From Tectiglobus sp965215755 (GTDB lineage Bacteria; Pseudomonadota; Alphaproteobacteria; Rhizobiales; Hyphomicrobiaceae), in the NCBI GenBank assembly GCA_965215755.1, contig OZ244119.1:2976001-3040000 (forward strand): a stretch of DNA of 64,000 bases, written 5' to 3'. The notes below the pieces were generated by a model. That model did not search any database and was not told the DNA's origin. It saw only the letters and a list, made by a program, of their open reading frames with translations. Below, piece by piece: positions 45,392-55,174 of this stretch (within the stretch, counting starts at the first letter, position 1; the number at the start of each line of letters is the position of its first letter). The position numbers and the translations under genes were made by a program.

Positions 45392-45852
45392 CGTGCTTGC
45401 ATCTGCCTGTGTTGAGTATTGATCAGCAATTTTTATCCATCACACTACCGCAAGACTCATCAATTAGGCCGCAGAATCTTTCGGCGGTTTGTACCAGCGC
45501 AATCATCAGCAGGCGTGAGACAGTTTTCGACTGTGCAGCGCTTTGTCAGGATCGCATCACTGCTCCTTCATGGCCTGGATGCCTTCAACCTCAATCCTGC
45601 CAGCAAGGTCAAGCCACTATTGAGAGTGCTTCTTGGGCATCCGGTACAATACTTGTGTACAATTCGGCGAACTTGGACCCACCAACTTCCCGAACGCTAA
45701 CTTGTTATATGTTGCTGTTTGCGCGAAAAGACCTCTGAAACAAGTCTATTTGAATACCGTTCGTCGGGATCTCCGTAGCGCCATGGCAGGACGGGAATAG
45801 CCGGCAACACTAACGCGCAAGTCCCAGTCGGACGCAAGTGCAATCAGGAAAA
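45392..45852 (+). other. Intergenic region between GT8 and dusA
   Basis: No gene, tRNA or repeat is evident. Two overlapping frames of 90-120 codons exist but have no ribosome site or family motif. It marks the border between glycan locus and ordinary chromosome and should hold the promoters of both divergent genes. Confidence 0.4.
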
Positions 45853-46857
45853 ATGACGTCATATCAATCGCATAGGTTCTGTGTTGCGCCCATGATGGAT
45901 TGGACCGATCGGCATTGTCGGTACTTTCATCGGCTGCTCAGCCGGAAGGCCTTGCTCTACACGGAGATGGTGACGGCTGAGGCGATCTTGCATGGTGATC
46001 GTTCGCGTTTGCTTGGGTTCGATGATGCTGAGCATCCGGTTGCGTTGCAGCTTGGTGGCAGTGATCCGGTGAAGTTGGCGGAGGCTGCCGCCATTGGTGA
46101 GGCTGAGGGATATGAGGAGATTAACCTCAACGTCGGCTGTCCGTCTGATCGTGTGCAGAGCGGGCGCTTTGGTGCCTGCCTGATGGCAGAGCCCGAGCTG
46201 GTCGCGGACTGTGTGGATGCGATGGCGGCACGGGTGTCCGTGCCTGTTACCGTCAAGTGCCGTATTGGTATTGATGATCAAGATGGGGAAGAGGATTTTG
46301 CCCACTTCATCGATACTGTCGCCGGTTCTGGTTGCAGAGTTTTTATTGTCCATGCCCGCAAAGCCTGGCTGCAAGGGCTTAGCCCGAAGCAAAACCGTGA
46401 AGTCCCGCCGCTCAATTACGATCGGGTCTATCGGCTCAAGGCCGCACGGCCGGATCTCACTGTTGTGATCAATGGTGGGATCGGTGATCTGGATGCTGCG
46501 GCCGGGCATCTCGCGCACGTTGACGGGGTGATGCTGGGCCGGGCTGCCTATCAGACGCCATACATCCTGGCTGATGTTGATCGCAAGTTGTTTGGTTGTT
46601 CCTCTCAGCCTGCCGACAGAACCGAAGTCCTAGAAATGCTGGTGCCCTATGTCGAGCGGCATTTGGCGCGGGGAGGGCGGTTCAATAATGTGTCCCGGCA
46701 TATTCTGGGGCTCTACCATGGTCAGCCTGGTGCCAAGGCCTTTCGGCGATACCTGAGCGAGAATGCCACGGGTGATGGCGTCAACATTGATGTTCTGCTT
46801 GAGGCCGTCGATGCCATACGAAAAAATCGTGGCCGTGCTGCCGTGGCTGCCGAATAA
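45853..46857 (+). CDS. dusA: tRNA-dihydrouridine synthase A
   Basis: FMN-dependent reductase that makes dihydrouridine at positions 20/20a of tRNA. APMMDWTDRHCRYFHRLLS at the N terminus, LNVGCPSDRVQSGRFGACLM with the catalytic Cys, VHARKAWLQGLSPKQNR and VINGGIGDL are DusA-specific signatures. The ATG at 45853 sits after AGGA; a GTG five codons upstream is the alternative. About 334 residues, normal for the family. Confidence 0.95.
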   Translation: MTSYQSHRFCVAPMMDWTDRHCRYFHRLLSRKALLYTEMVTAEAILHGDRSRLLGFDDAEHPVALQLGGSDPVKLAEAAAIGEAEGYEEINLNVGCPSDRVQSGRFGACLMAEPELVADCVDAMAARVSVPVTVKCRIGIDDQDGEEDFAHFIDTVAGSGCRVFIVHARKAWLQGLSPKQNREVPPLNYDRVYRLKAARPDLTVVINGGIGDLDAAAGHLAHVDGVMLGRAAYQTPYILADVDRKLFGCSSQPADRTEVLEMLVPYVERHLARGGRFNNVSRHILGLYHGQPGAKAFRRYLSENATGDGVNIDVLLEAVDAIRKNRGRAAVAAE

Positions 46858-46871
46858 GCGGGGTTATCATC

Positions 46872-47699
46872 TTGGACTTTGGGGCATCGACCAGCGATCT
46901 TCTGATCATCGTTGGGTGGCTGATCGCGGGTGGTTGTCTGACCGGATTTATGGTTGGGCTCCTCGGTGTGGGCGGCGGCGGTGTCATGGTGCCGGTGCTC
47001 TACGAAGTTTTCTCGATTCTCGAAGTTGAAGAAGCCTATCGCATGCAGATGGCGGTGGGTACGGCACTTGCCGTTATGATTCCGACTTCGCTCAGATCGT
47101 TTGCGGCACACGCCAAGCGTACCGCGGTGGATTATTCAATTCTGCGCCGGCTTGCTCTGCCGATCATGATTGGTGTGATTGTCGGCAGCGTGATTGCGAA
47201 GTACGCGCACAGCGATGTTCTGAAGTGGGTGTGGGTTGTTTGCAGTTTGCTGCTCGCCACAAAGATGCTGGCAGGGCGGTCGGATTGGCAGCTTGGCGAC
47301 ACCATTCCCAAAAGCAGATGGTTGGAGGTCTATGGGACCGGCGTTGGCGTTATTTCTTCGCTCATGAGTATTGGCGGCGGGGCCTTTGTAACGATCGTTA
47401 TGACGCTCTACGGACGGACAATCCAGCAGGCCGTCGCGACGGCGTCAGGCTTTGGGCCGATTGTCGCCTTGCCTGGCGTAATTGGCTTCGCCTGGGCTGG
47501 CTGGGAGCGAACAGGGCTGCCGCCGGGTTCGGTTGGTTACGTCAGTTTGGTCGGTGCGGTGGTCATGGTGTCAGCAAGTATCCTGACTGCACCGCTTGGC
47601 GCACATGTTGCGCATGGGATTTCGCGGCGGACGTTAGAATTGGCATTCGGCATATTTCTTTTGATTGTTGGCGGCAGGTTCCTGATCTCGCTGCTTTGA
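46872..47699 (+). CDS. TauE/SafE family sulfite exporter-like membrane protein
   Basis: A 275-residue permease with about eight hydrophobic helices and the repeated family motif GFMVGLLGVGGGGVMVPVL near 21-39 and SIGGGAFVT in the second half. Members export sulfite, sulfoacetate or related organic anions. TTG start 14 bases after dusA; no better start is visible. Its link to dusA is positional only. Confidence 0.85.
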   Translation: MDFGASTSDLLIIVGWLIAGGCLTGFMVGLLGVGGGGVMVPVLYEVFSILEVEEAYRMQMAVGTALAVMIPTSLRSFAAHAKRTAVDYSILRRLALPIMIGVIVGSVIAKYAHSDVLKWVWVVCSLLLATKMLAGRSDWQLGDTIPKSRWLEVYGTGVGVISSLMSIGGGAFVTIVMTLYGRTIQQAVATASGFGPIVALPGVIGFAWAGWERTGLPPGSVGYVSLVGAVVMVSASILTAPLGAHVAHGISRRTLELAFGIFLLIVGGRFLISLL

Positions 47700-48072
47700 G
47701 TGAATTTGCTGGAGGATGCACGGGTAGCTGAAAATCAAATGGTATACGGCTAACCGGTGTCAGGCCTGTCGCCGGAGTTCGCTTGCAATGTCTTCCAGCA
47801 GCTCAGCAGCCAGCAGCGGATCGATCCTCTGTTGCAATAGAACGTCAACACCAAGCTGATGCATTCGCCGTCTCAGTTCACGCGTGGTGAGCATTGAGCG
47901 GCCCAATAGATAATAGGGTTGCGTCCCGATCCTGAGCTTCCGATATGGCACCACTGTTCTCCCAATTTCCGGGTGGGGATATCGGCAATTCAATTCAAAT
48001 TGAAGGCAAACAGAGTGATTGCGTTTCCGAGTCATTAACACGCGTTGCAATCCGGTTCGGTGATGTCTCGCA
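47700..48072 (-). other. Intergenic region with a doubtful small frame
   Basis: A minus-strand frame ends at 47760; its last 44 codons from ATG 47894 (MLTTRELRRRMHQLGV...LLAAELLEDIASELRRQA) look protein-like and could be a small gene, but there is no ribosome site. I cannot name it. Confidence 0.3.
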
Positions 48073-49029
48073 CTATGATCGGCGCGAGAAAAAGGACGGC
48101 GCAAAGAGGACAACGGAGAGAGCTACGCTGATCAGCATCAGAGAGGCAATCTCCCGCATGCCAATGGGTTCGCCAAGCATGAGCGAGCTGGAGTAGACGC
48201 CAACTGCCGGGATCGCGAGCGTTGATATTGCGGCCACCGATGCCGGTAGCATTTTGACAATGTTATAGAACGCCCACTGTCCAATTACCATCGGGACAAA
48301 GACGACGTAGGCGAGCGCTCCCCAGACTGGAAGGCTAATGGTTTCAAGCTCTGGGAATGGCTCAAATATGAGTGCACAGGCTGTGATTGGGACCGCAGCA
48401 ATGAGCAATTGCCAACCTATAACTGTACTTGTTGGGGCTACCCATTGGAATTTCTTGAATAGCACCGTGCCAATGGCCCACGACAATGCAGCGCCAACCA
48501 TGAGAAGGGCGCCGATGGGTGCCTTCTGCACAACGATCAGGTCCGGACCGATCAGGGCGCCCAGCCCGGCCATGCCCATTATGAGCCCGATGATCTTTGA
48601 TGGGTATAGCTGCTCCCCGAGCAAGTAGACACTCAGAATGCTGGCAAACAAAGGCATGAGGTAGGCAATGATGGCGGCACGGCCGGCCGGCATCTGCGCC
48701 AGACTATAACCGGTGAAGAGATGCCAGCCGACAATGCCAAATAGGGCGCAAAGCAGAAGAGGTGGCACTTGATGCCACGGCAGAGTTAGGCGGCCGCGGG
48801 TCAGAGTCGACATGAGCAGGAGAAGTATCCCGCCCATTAATACGCAGGTGCTTCGAAACCATAGGACGGGAATCTCGCTCAGGGCGATCTTCATGAACGG
48901 CCAATTGCAGCCCCAAATCAACGTAAGGGCGAGCAACAGCAACAAGCCGGAGCTTGGGATTCTTGGGGGCGCGGCCTGCCGCAATCCGGTTGAAGTGGAA
49001 TTGCCATTGGCCGGTTCAGAGGCTGCCAT
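48073..49029 (-). CDS. EamA/DMT family transporter
   Basis: A 318-residue inner-membrane protein with ten predicted helices in two EamA repeats: LTLIWGCNWPFMKIALSEIPVLWFRS opens repeat one and GAALSWAIGTVLFKKF repeat two; PAVGVYSSSLMLGEPI is the conserved end of repeat two. Members of the drug/metabolite exporter superfamily export amino acids or metabolites. No operon partner; the phosphomutase gene is upstream on the same strand after a 64-base gap. Confidence 0.9.
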   Translation of the reverse strand: MAASEPANGNSTSTGLRQAAPPRIPSSGLLLLLALTLIWGCNWPFMKIALSEIPVLWFRSTCVLMGGILLLLMSTLTRGRLTLPWHQVPPLLLCALFGIVGWHLFTGYSLAQMPAGRAAIIAYLMPLFASILSVYLLGEQLYPSKIIGLIMGMAGLGALIGPDLIVVQKAPIGALLMVGAALSWAIGTVLFKKFQWVAPTSTVIGWQLLIAAVPITACALIFEPFPELETISLPVWGALAYVVFVPMVIGQWAFYNIVKMLPASVAAISTLAIPAVGVYSSSLMLGEPIGMREIASLMLISVALSVVLFAPSFFSRRS

Positions 49030-49093
49030 GTTTAGGGTCCATCGATGGCAGCCAATGCCTTGCGGGTTGCGCTACGTCGTCAGGTCAAGATCG

Positions 49094-50593
49094 TTAGATC
49101 TTCTGGTTAAATTCGCCGATTTCCGGATGCTGACGCAATTGGATTTCGATGTCAGCAAAGATGGCGCGCATATTTTCTTCGGATGCGGGGCTTTCAACGA
49201 CGATGACGAGTTCCGGTTTGTTTGAGGAGGCTCGCACCAGGCCCCATGTACCGTCTTCGAGGACAATCCGAATACCATTGACGGTGATAACGTCAATGAT
49301 CTTCTGTCCGGCAATGACGCCGCCTGACTCATAAAGGCCCTTGTAGTGATCAACGATGCGGTCAGCGACATCATACTTGATTTCGTCGGCACACTTTGGA
49401 GACATTGTTGGTGACTGCCATGTTTTAGGTAGGTCCTCCAACAGGTCAGCCATGGTCTTGTCTGGATTGCGATCCAGCATGTCGCAAACTGCGAGCGCGG
49501 CTACCAGGCCGTCATCATAGCCACGTCCAAGCGGTGGGTTGAAGAAGAAGTGGCCAGACTTCTCAAAGCCGACGAGCGATTTGGTCTCGTGGCTGTAGCG
49601 TTTCATGTATGAGTGGCCGGTTTTCCAGTAAGTTGTTTGTGCGCCATTGGCGTTCAGCACCGGATCGGTCATGAACAGGCCTGTGGACTTTACGTCAGCA
49701 ACAAACTTGGCATTAGCATGCAACGCTGAAATATCGCGCGCGAGCATGACGCCAACTTTGTCAGCAAATATCTCATTGCCATTGTTGTCGACGACGCCAC
49801 ATCGGTCGCCGTCGCCATCGAAGCCTAAGCCGACATCAGCGCCGCTTTCTTTGACCGCATCTGCGATGGCATGCAGCATCTGCATGTCTTCCGGGTTCGG
49901 ATTATACCTCGGGAATGAGTGATCGAGTTCTGCATCGAGAGGAATAACTTCGCAGCCAGCGGCTTCGAGAACCTGAGGAGCAAAAGCGCCAGCCGTTCCG
50001 TTTCCGCACGCTGCTACAACTTTGAGCTTGCGCTTTAGTTTCGGGCGGTCGGTCAGTGATGCGATGTAGCGATCCGCCATGTCACCAACAAAGACATAGC
50101 GTCCGCCGACCTTCGTCTCGTAGCGGCCTTCAAGGACAATCGACTTCAGAGCGCTCATTTCGTCCGGGCCAAAGGTCAGTGGGCGATTCATGCCCATCTT
50201 GATCCCCGTCCAGCCATTGTCGTTGTGGCTTGCGGTGACCATCGCAACGCCTTCAACGTCGAGTGCGAACTGTGCGTAATAGGCCATGGGGGAGAGAGCA
50301 AGGCCGATGTCATGAACCTCTGCGCCGCCGGCCAGTAGTCCGGAGATCAAGGCCTGTTTCACAGCACCGGAGTAAGATCGAAAGTCGTGCCCAACAACAA
50401 TACGTTTCGGGACATTGCGCTCAGCGAAGAGTGTTGCTAGGCCGAGACCGATGGTTTGTAATCCCATCAGGTTGATTTCATCAGGAAACAGCCAGCGCGC
50501 ATCATACTCCCGAAAGCCGGTTGGCTTGACGAGCGGGAGCCGCTCAAAATCAGCCGTATTCTCTTTGAGATCCGCGCGTGGTGTTGGCAGCAT
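49094..50593 (-). CDS. Phosphomannomutase/phosphoglucomutase
   Basis: Alpha-D-phosphohexomutase of 499 residues, interconverting hexose 6- and 1-phosphates. TASHNDNGWTG holds the phosphoserine (Ser122 from this start), FDGDGDRCG the magnesium loop, GFEKSGHFFF the sugar-binding loop and RASSNKPELV the phosphate-binding loop. Start ATG 50593 is fixed by AGGAGA seven bases upstream; a TTG or ATG further out would add 49 non-family residues. It may supply mannose 1-phosphate for the GDP-fucose branch and glucose 1-phosphate for other nucleotide sugars. Confidence 0.92.
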   Translation of the reverse strand: MLPTPRADLKENTADFERLPLVKPTGFREYDARWLFPDEINLMGLQTIGLGLATLFAERNVPKRIVVGHDFRSYSGAVKQALISGLLAGGAEVHDIGLALSPMAYYAQFALDVEGVAMVTASHNDNGWTGIKMGMNRPLTFGPDEMSALKSIVLEGRYETKVGGRYVFVGDMADRYIASLTDRPKLKRKLKVVAACGNGTAGAFAPQVLEAAGCEVIPLDAELDHSFPRYNPNPEDMQMLHAIADAVKESGADVGLGFDGDGDRCGVVDNNGNEIFADKVGVMLARDISALHANAKFVADVKSTGLFMTDPVLNANGAQTTYWKTGHSYMKRYSHETKSLVGFEKSGHFFFNPPLGRGYDDGLVAALAVCDMLDRNPDKTMADLLEDLPKTWQSPTMSPKCADEIKYDVADRIVDHYKGLYESGGVIAGQKIIDVITVNGIRIVLEDGTWGLVRASSNKPELVIVVESPASEENMRAIFADIEIQLRQHPEIGEFNQKI

Positions 50594-50600
50594 ATTTAGC

Positions 50601-50606
50601 TCTCCT
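50601..50606 (-). promoter_or_regulatory. Ribosome binding site fixing the phosphomutase start
   Basis: AGGAGA on the minus strand, seven bases before ATG 50593. Confidence 0.75.
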
Positions 50607-50779
50607 GATTCGGTGAGGAAACGTAACTGATTGAAGGCGCTAACGCCATGTCGACCGGGCAAGGTCAACAGCTCAGTGCGTGTTGATTGCGTTCTCTTGG
50701 CTACTGTCTTTCGTCCGGGCGGGTAGATCGAATTGGCCAAGCCGGCACATTGGTGGCGGATGAGAGGGGATGCCCTGGA

Positions 50780-51484
50780 TCAAGTGCCGAGCGTGACATG
50801 CCTGTTGGTCATTTTGAAAGTATCGAGGCGTTGAATGAAATTCATGCCCAGTAGGCTTTCGGACAATGAGCCTGGTTGGGCGACGAGTGCTTCAATATTG
50901 CTGATCGTGACCGGTCCTATGGCTATTGATTTCACGCGGACCGAAGCTGCCTTTGTGACACCTCCCGCAGTCGCAATAGCGGTCGTGTAATCTGCATCGC
51001 TTACCCGAATGCCGGCGGCTCTGGCGTCGGCGGATGTCAGCATGACCGTTGTCGCGCCGGGATCTATCAGGAATTGGACTGGTGCGCCGTCGACCCGCGC
51101 CCTGGTTCCGAACCGCCCGTCATGGCGTTTGCGAATCCGGATTGAGGCTTTCGTGGGGGACGAAGGGGGCACAGGTACCAGTGATGAGGACCTGCCTGGC
51201 GGTTCGGGCCGCGACGAACCGCCAAAACCGATCTTGTCGCGGAGACTGTAGCCGGCAACCAACAACAGAATCAGTCCCAACCAGATGACGAGATCGCGGG
51301 CTAACCTGGAGGGGCGAGAGTCTGAGCGAGACAGCATAGCACCACCAAAGCACATCAGCAGCGCAAGGAGTGCGGCCATGCTGGCAATCCCATCGCCGCT
51401 GAGGCCGCCTAGGGAACCTGAATCACCAATTGCAATGGCAGCGATCACGCCGATTGCAAGTATGGCCATGCAAATCCAGAACAT
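50780..51484 (-). CDS. TIGR02281-type clan AA (retropepsin-like) aspartic protease
   Basis: A 234-residue membrane-bound protein: about three hydrophobic helices in the first 100 residues, then a retropepsin-like domain (GTRARVDGAPVQFLIDPGATTVMLTSADARAAGI) and a C-terminal LGMNFIQRLDTFKM. Common in alphaproteobacteria; the role in the cell is unknown to me. The active-site triplet is Asp-Pro-Gly where the family has Asp-Thr-Gly or Asp-Ser-Gly, so the protease may be altered or inactive. Confidence 0.85.
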   Translation of the reverse strand: MFWICMAILAIGVIAAIAIGDSGSLGGLSGDGIASMAALLALLMCFGGAMLSRSDSRPSRLARDLVIWLGLILLLVAGYSLRDKIGFGGSSRPEPPGRSSSLVPVPPSSPTKASIRIRKRHDGRFGTRARVDGAPVQFLIDPGATTVMLTSADARAAGIRVSDADYTTAIATAGGVTKAASVRVKSIAIGPVTISNIEALVAQPGSLSESLLGMNFIQRLDTFKMTNRHVTLGT

Positions 51485-51544
51485 AGTTGCTCCAATTGTT
51501 CACAAGCTTCCAACAGAGTGGCCGACAAATTGGGCCTCCATGCG

Positions 51545-53203
51545 TTAGCTCACAGCTGCTTCCAGTTTTTGGTGCTGTTGTCGGGCTCGAACGAGACGGG
51601 CAGGGTGCCGTCGTGATCGTTGAGGTGTAGCTGTCAAAACCGCTGCTTCCGCCGACGCTTGCGGCTCTGGGTGAGCCGGAGCTGGCTGCGCTGCGTGCTC
51701 AGTCAGAACGCGCCGGTTCGGGAAATAAATCGTGGCACACGTGCCCTTTCTCAGTTCCGATTGAAGATCAAACGAACCGTCGTGCATTCCGATCAGGCTT
51801 TGCACAATCGACAGCCCCAAACCAGTGCCGCCTTCGGCTGTCTGATGCGCCAACGACCCCTGGCCAAATGATTCAAGGACTTTTGGGATTTCGTCCGCTG
51901 GGATACCCGGGCCCGTGTCACTGACTGACAGCAGTTGCCCGCCTTCCGAGGTGGTCGCAGTGACAAGATCGATTTCGCCGCCGCGTGGCGTGAATTTAAT
52001 CGCGTTCGACAGCAGATTGAGGCAAATCTGGCGAACAGCGCGCTCATCAGCCCACAGTTTCGGTAGGTTGGCATCGCAGCGGGTGTTCAGTCGCACACCT
52101 TTGGTCTCCGCTCGCAATTTCAGCAGCCCAACGCTGTCATCAATAATGTCAGAAAGCAGGATCGTTTTCTCGTTGAGCTCATACTTGCCAGCCTCAATAC
52201 GAGACAGATCAAGGATCTCATTGATCAGGTTGAGCAGGTGAGCCCCGCTTGTGTGGATGTTCTCAGCGTATTCCTTGTAGGTCTCGTTCTCCAACGGGCC
52301 GAGAATTTCAGCCTTCATGACTTCCGAAAAGCCGAGCACTGCATTCAATGGTGTGCGCAACTCGTGGCTCATGGTTGCGAGGAATCGTGACTTTGCGACG
52401 TTCGCATCTTCGGCGCGTCGCCGGGCCTCATCCGAAATAGATTTCGATTCAGCCAGTTCCGCTATGAGCAGGTCTTTCTGAAGTCGGAAGTTCAGCATAG
52501 AAACTGCTGTCGTGTGCAGGCCCTTGGCTAGAAAGATAAAGTAGATGTGGACGCCGACGGCGAGAGACGCGAGTGCCACGTAGAAGAAATCTTCCTGCAG
52601 AACGAGACGGGTAACGACAGCCAGTGTCATTGGGATTGTGCCAACATACAGCAGAGGCAGTATCGTCGATGCGAAAGTCATGCGGATAGCAAGCACGACG
52701 ATCAGGGAAGCGAAAAGGAACACATGCGATGAGAAGATGTAGCCCTGATCCCCGGTGACATTTGTGCCGATCCCGATGAGCGCAAACCCTGCCCAGGTCA
52801 ATCCGCATATGGCCTCCGCAATGATAAGGCGACGACTCCAGACCCTCAGATCGATTTCATCCTGGCTTTGCGCCTTGAAGCGTCGGCAAACCTCCAGCAG
52901 GCAGATTTTGGCGGCAACGACGACAATCAACCAGATCATTGCCTGGTGGGGCGGTGCCCAGAACATCGAGGCCAGTGAGAAAATGAATGCCAGGACCAGA
53001 ATCGTCCACTGTGCTGCCAGTTCGTTGCGGACGAACATGTTGATCAGCTCGTAGCGCAATTCTGGCGGACGATCGTCTTCTTGCAGCAGTTTCTGGCGAA
53101 TATCCTTGATCGAGGAACGGGAAGATGCCGGGCGAGCGCCAGCGCGCTGAGACTGCGACACAGTCTCTCTGCGTGCACGGATTGTTGCCTGTGCCGCTGC
53201 CAC
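51545..53203 (-). CDS. Membrane sensor histidine kinase
   Basis: A 552-residue kinase. Six or so membrane helices lie between 60 and 230, followed by a coiled coil (SKSISDEARRRAEDANVAKSRFLA), the HisKA domain with phospho-acceptor His280 (MSHELRTPLN) and the HATPase domain (NLLSNAIKF, DTGPGIP, GGTGLGLSIVQ). It has no receiver domain and no adjacent response regulator gene, so its partner is elsewhere. The membrane part lacks a large periplasmic loop, so the signal is probably sensed in or at the membrane. Confidence 0.92.
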   Translation of the reverse strand: MAAAQATIRARRETVSQSQRAGARPASSRSSIKDIRQKLLQEDDRPPELRYELINMFVRNELAAQWTILVLAFIFSLASMFWAPPHQAMIWLIVVVAAKICLLEVCRRFKAQSQDEIDLRVWSRRLIIAEAICGLTWAGFALIGIGTNVTGDQGYIFSSHVFLFASLIVVLAIRMTFASTILPLLYVGTIPMTLAVVTRLVLQEDFFYVALASLAVGVHIYFIFLAKGLHTTAVSMLNFRLQKDLLIAELAESKSISDEARRRAEDANVAKSRFLATMSHELRTPLNAVLGFSEVMKAEILGPLENETYKEYAENIHTSGAHLLNLINEILDLSRIEAGKYELNEKTILLSDIIDDSVGLLKLRAETKGVRLNTRCDANLPKLWADERAVRQICLNLLSNAIKFTPRGGEIDLVTATTSEGGQLLSVSDTGPGIPADEIPKVLESFGQGSLAHQTAEGGTGLGLSIVQSLIGMHDGSFDLQSELRKGTCATIYFPNRRVLTEHAAQPAPAHPEPQASAEAAVLTATPQRSRRHPARLVRARQQHQKLEAAVS

Positions 53204-53519
53204 TTCCCCAGTCTGCCTCTCAAAAATCGGTCGCTGATGACATCAACAGCAACCTGGCTTCAATCCAGGAATGGCAGAAATTGGTAAGCAATAGTTTACA
53301 ATGATCGGAGTTTACCTCGCAAAACAGCAAAAGTGGGTGATCCGATCAGAGAAGTAATGGTTTGTTGCTATTGCAACTTCGGTGGCGTCCAATACGGCAG
53401 TGTCGCGGCGGTTCCGATCGATTTGCGATAAACTCATTTTCGAGGCCAATTGTTCTGGACGAGGTTGCCCTTCGCATGCTCGAAAGGTGCTGTCCGACCT
53501 GTGTATGCATGGAAATCGA
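53204..53519 (+). other. Intergenic region between divergent kinase and GST genes
   Basis: No gene is convincing. An in-frame extension of the GST upstream to 53382 gives residues unlike the family and is not counted. Promoters for both divergent genes are expected here. Confidence 0.4.
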
Positions 53520-54134
53520 ATGAAGATTATAGAGCAACCCGGTGCTCCGAACCCCAGGCGCGTCAAGTTATTCGTTGCCGAGAAGGGGCTCGATATTCCT
53601 TACGAGGTAGTTGAGCTCAACAAGGCCGAGCATCTGACGGAAGAGTTCAAGTCGCTTAATCCGGTACAGCGGGTGCCAGTGCTGGTTCTGGACGATGGCA
53701 CAGCCATCTCCGAAACAGTTGCCATATGCCGTTATCTTGAAGGTCTGCATCCAGAGCCGAACCTCATGGGGAGAACGCCGCTGGAGCTGGCAACCATAGA
53801 AATGTGGAGCCGACGGATGGAACTCGGCCTCATGTTTCATATTGCCCAGTGCTTTCGTCATAGTCATCCAGCAATGGCGGCTCTGGAAAAGCCGCAGATT
53901 GCTGAATGGGCCGAGGCCAACAAGCCGCGAGCGATGCACTACCTGGGCGTGCTCAATGATGCGCTGGGTGAACAGGCATTTGTCGCAGGTGATAGATATA
54001 CGATCGCGGATATCACAGCGCTTGTTGCGATCGACTTCATGAAGCCGGCCCGTTTGAAGGTGCCGGATGAGCATTCTTACATTAAGCGCTGGTATGAGGA
54101 AGTCGCTCAGCGGCCCAGTTCGCAGTTGCGCTAG
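53520..54134 (+). CDS. Glutathione S-transferase family protein
   Basis: A 204-residue GST. The N-terminal thioredoxin-fold domain (MKIIEQPGAPNPRRVKLFVAEKGLDIP, then NPVQRVPVLVLDDGTAISETVAICRYLE with the cis-Pro and the E-S/T glutathione site) is followed by an all-helical domain containing the N-capping GDRYTIADITALV motif. The ATG at 53520 gives a family-length protein. No partner gene; likely detoxification or a small-molecule transferase. Confidence 0.9.
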   Translation: MKIIEQPGAPNPRRVKLFVAEKGLDIPYEVVELNKAEHLTEEFKSLNPVQRVPVLVLDDGTAISETVAICRYLEGLHPEPNLMGRTPLELATIEMWSRRMELGLMFHIAQCFRHSHPAMAALEKPQIAEWAEANKPRAMHYLGVLNDALGEQAFVAGDRYTIADITALVAIDFMKPARLKVPDEHSYIKRWYEEVAQRPSSQLR

Positions 54135-54272
54135 TGTCAAGGAGCTAATGTCTGGTCACTCTTTGCGGCGGGTTGTGGTGCCAAACCGCTTATGAACAGG
54201 CAGCATTGGAAACGGAATCTTGCGTTCGGCCCGGTTGGGTCAGTTAATTGCTTCGGGTTTGGTTAAACGCTC

Positions 54273-55085
54273 ATGTTCTCATGGTGGAGAAAGCGATCAA
54301 CGAGCATGGATGATAATGCGGTCGAGCAAAACCGCAGCCCGCTCCGGCTGAACGTTGTTGGGTGCGGCGATGCGTTTGGTTCGGGCGGCCGGCTCCAAAC
54401 CTGTTTTCATGTTGCCGCGAACGATGCGCAATTTCTGATTGATTGCGGTGCAACTGCATTGATTGGGATGCAGCGGATGGCGATTGATCCGAATGATGTG
54501 CAGACGATCGTTCTCTCGCATCTCCATGGCGATCACTACTCAGGCCTGGTGTGGTGGGTGATGCACGCGCAGTACGTCAGTGGCCGTACGGCTCCGCTGA
54601 CGGTCATTGGGCCCGAGGGCACCCAGGAGCGGTACACGGCGACCGCCGAGTTGTTGTTCCCGGGGGCGACCCATGTCGAGCCGCCATTTGATCTTAGCTT
54701 TGAAGTCTATGGTAAGAACCAGGCGGTCGCGGGCCAAGGGTTTGCCATGCAATCGTTTCCCGTTAGCCATCCTTCAGGCGCTCTATCTAGCGCCCTACGC
54801 TTCGAAGTTGATGGTCGGGTCATTTCGTTTTCTGGCGATACCGAGTGGAGTGATAACCTGATCGCCTGTTCAGCCGACAGCGACGTCTTCATTTGTGAGT
54901 GTTTTGGCTACCGCGACAAGGAGCACTATCATCTGAGCTGGGTTGATATCGAGCCGCGGTTGCCGGAGATCACCGCTCGGAAATTACTTTTAACCCACCT
55001 TGGTGAGAAGATGCTGGCGCATGTTGATCAGATCCGGCATCCCAGGGTGGTGATCGCCGATGATGGAATGGTGCTGGATCTTTAG
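54273..55085 (+). CDS. MBL-fold metallo-hydrolase
   Basis: A 270-residue metallo-beta-lactamase-fold enzyme. LSHLHGDHYSG carries the HxHxDH metal motif (H83, H85, D87, H88), followed by FPVSHPSGA, ISFSGDTEW and LLTHLGEKM, with the remaining ligands. The pattern is close to RNase Z-like and ribonucleoside-type phosphodiesterases, but the group is wide and the substrate cannot be told. A second ATG eleven codons into the gene is a possible start. Confidence 0.87.
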   Translation: MFSWWRKRSTSMDDNAVEQNRSPLRLNVVGCGDAFGSGGRLQTCFHVAANDAQFLIDCGATALIGMQRMAIDPNDVQTIVLSHLHGDHYSGLVWWVMHAQYVSGRTAPLTVIGPEGTQERYTATAELLFPGATHVEPPFDLSFEVYGKNQAVAGQGFAMQSFPVSHPSGALSSALRFEVDGRVISFSGDTEWSDNLIACSADSDVFICECFGYRDKEHYHLSWVDIEPRLPEITARKLLLTHLGEKMLAHVDQIRHPRVVIADDGMVLDL

Positions 55086-55174
55086 CGCCTCGAAGCAGAG
55101 CTACCTCCCACCGCAGTCCGCCGTGGCTCACATACCTGAGATGTAAATTGCGCCAGACCTTGTGAGCGACATGG

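Noticed and set aside
1..45400. Wzx flippase or ABC exporter for the polymer
   Set aside because: No protein with twelve-helix Wzx pattern or ABC ATPase motifs was found; the LPG-synthase-like and GT-C-like proteins do not qualify.
45859..46518. 219-codon frame opposite dusA
   Set aside because: Antisense shadow of dusA.
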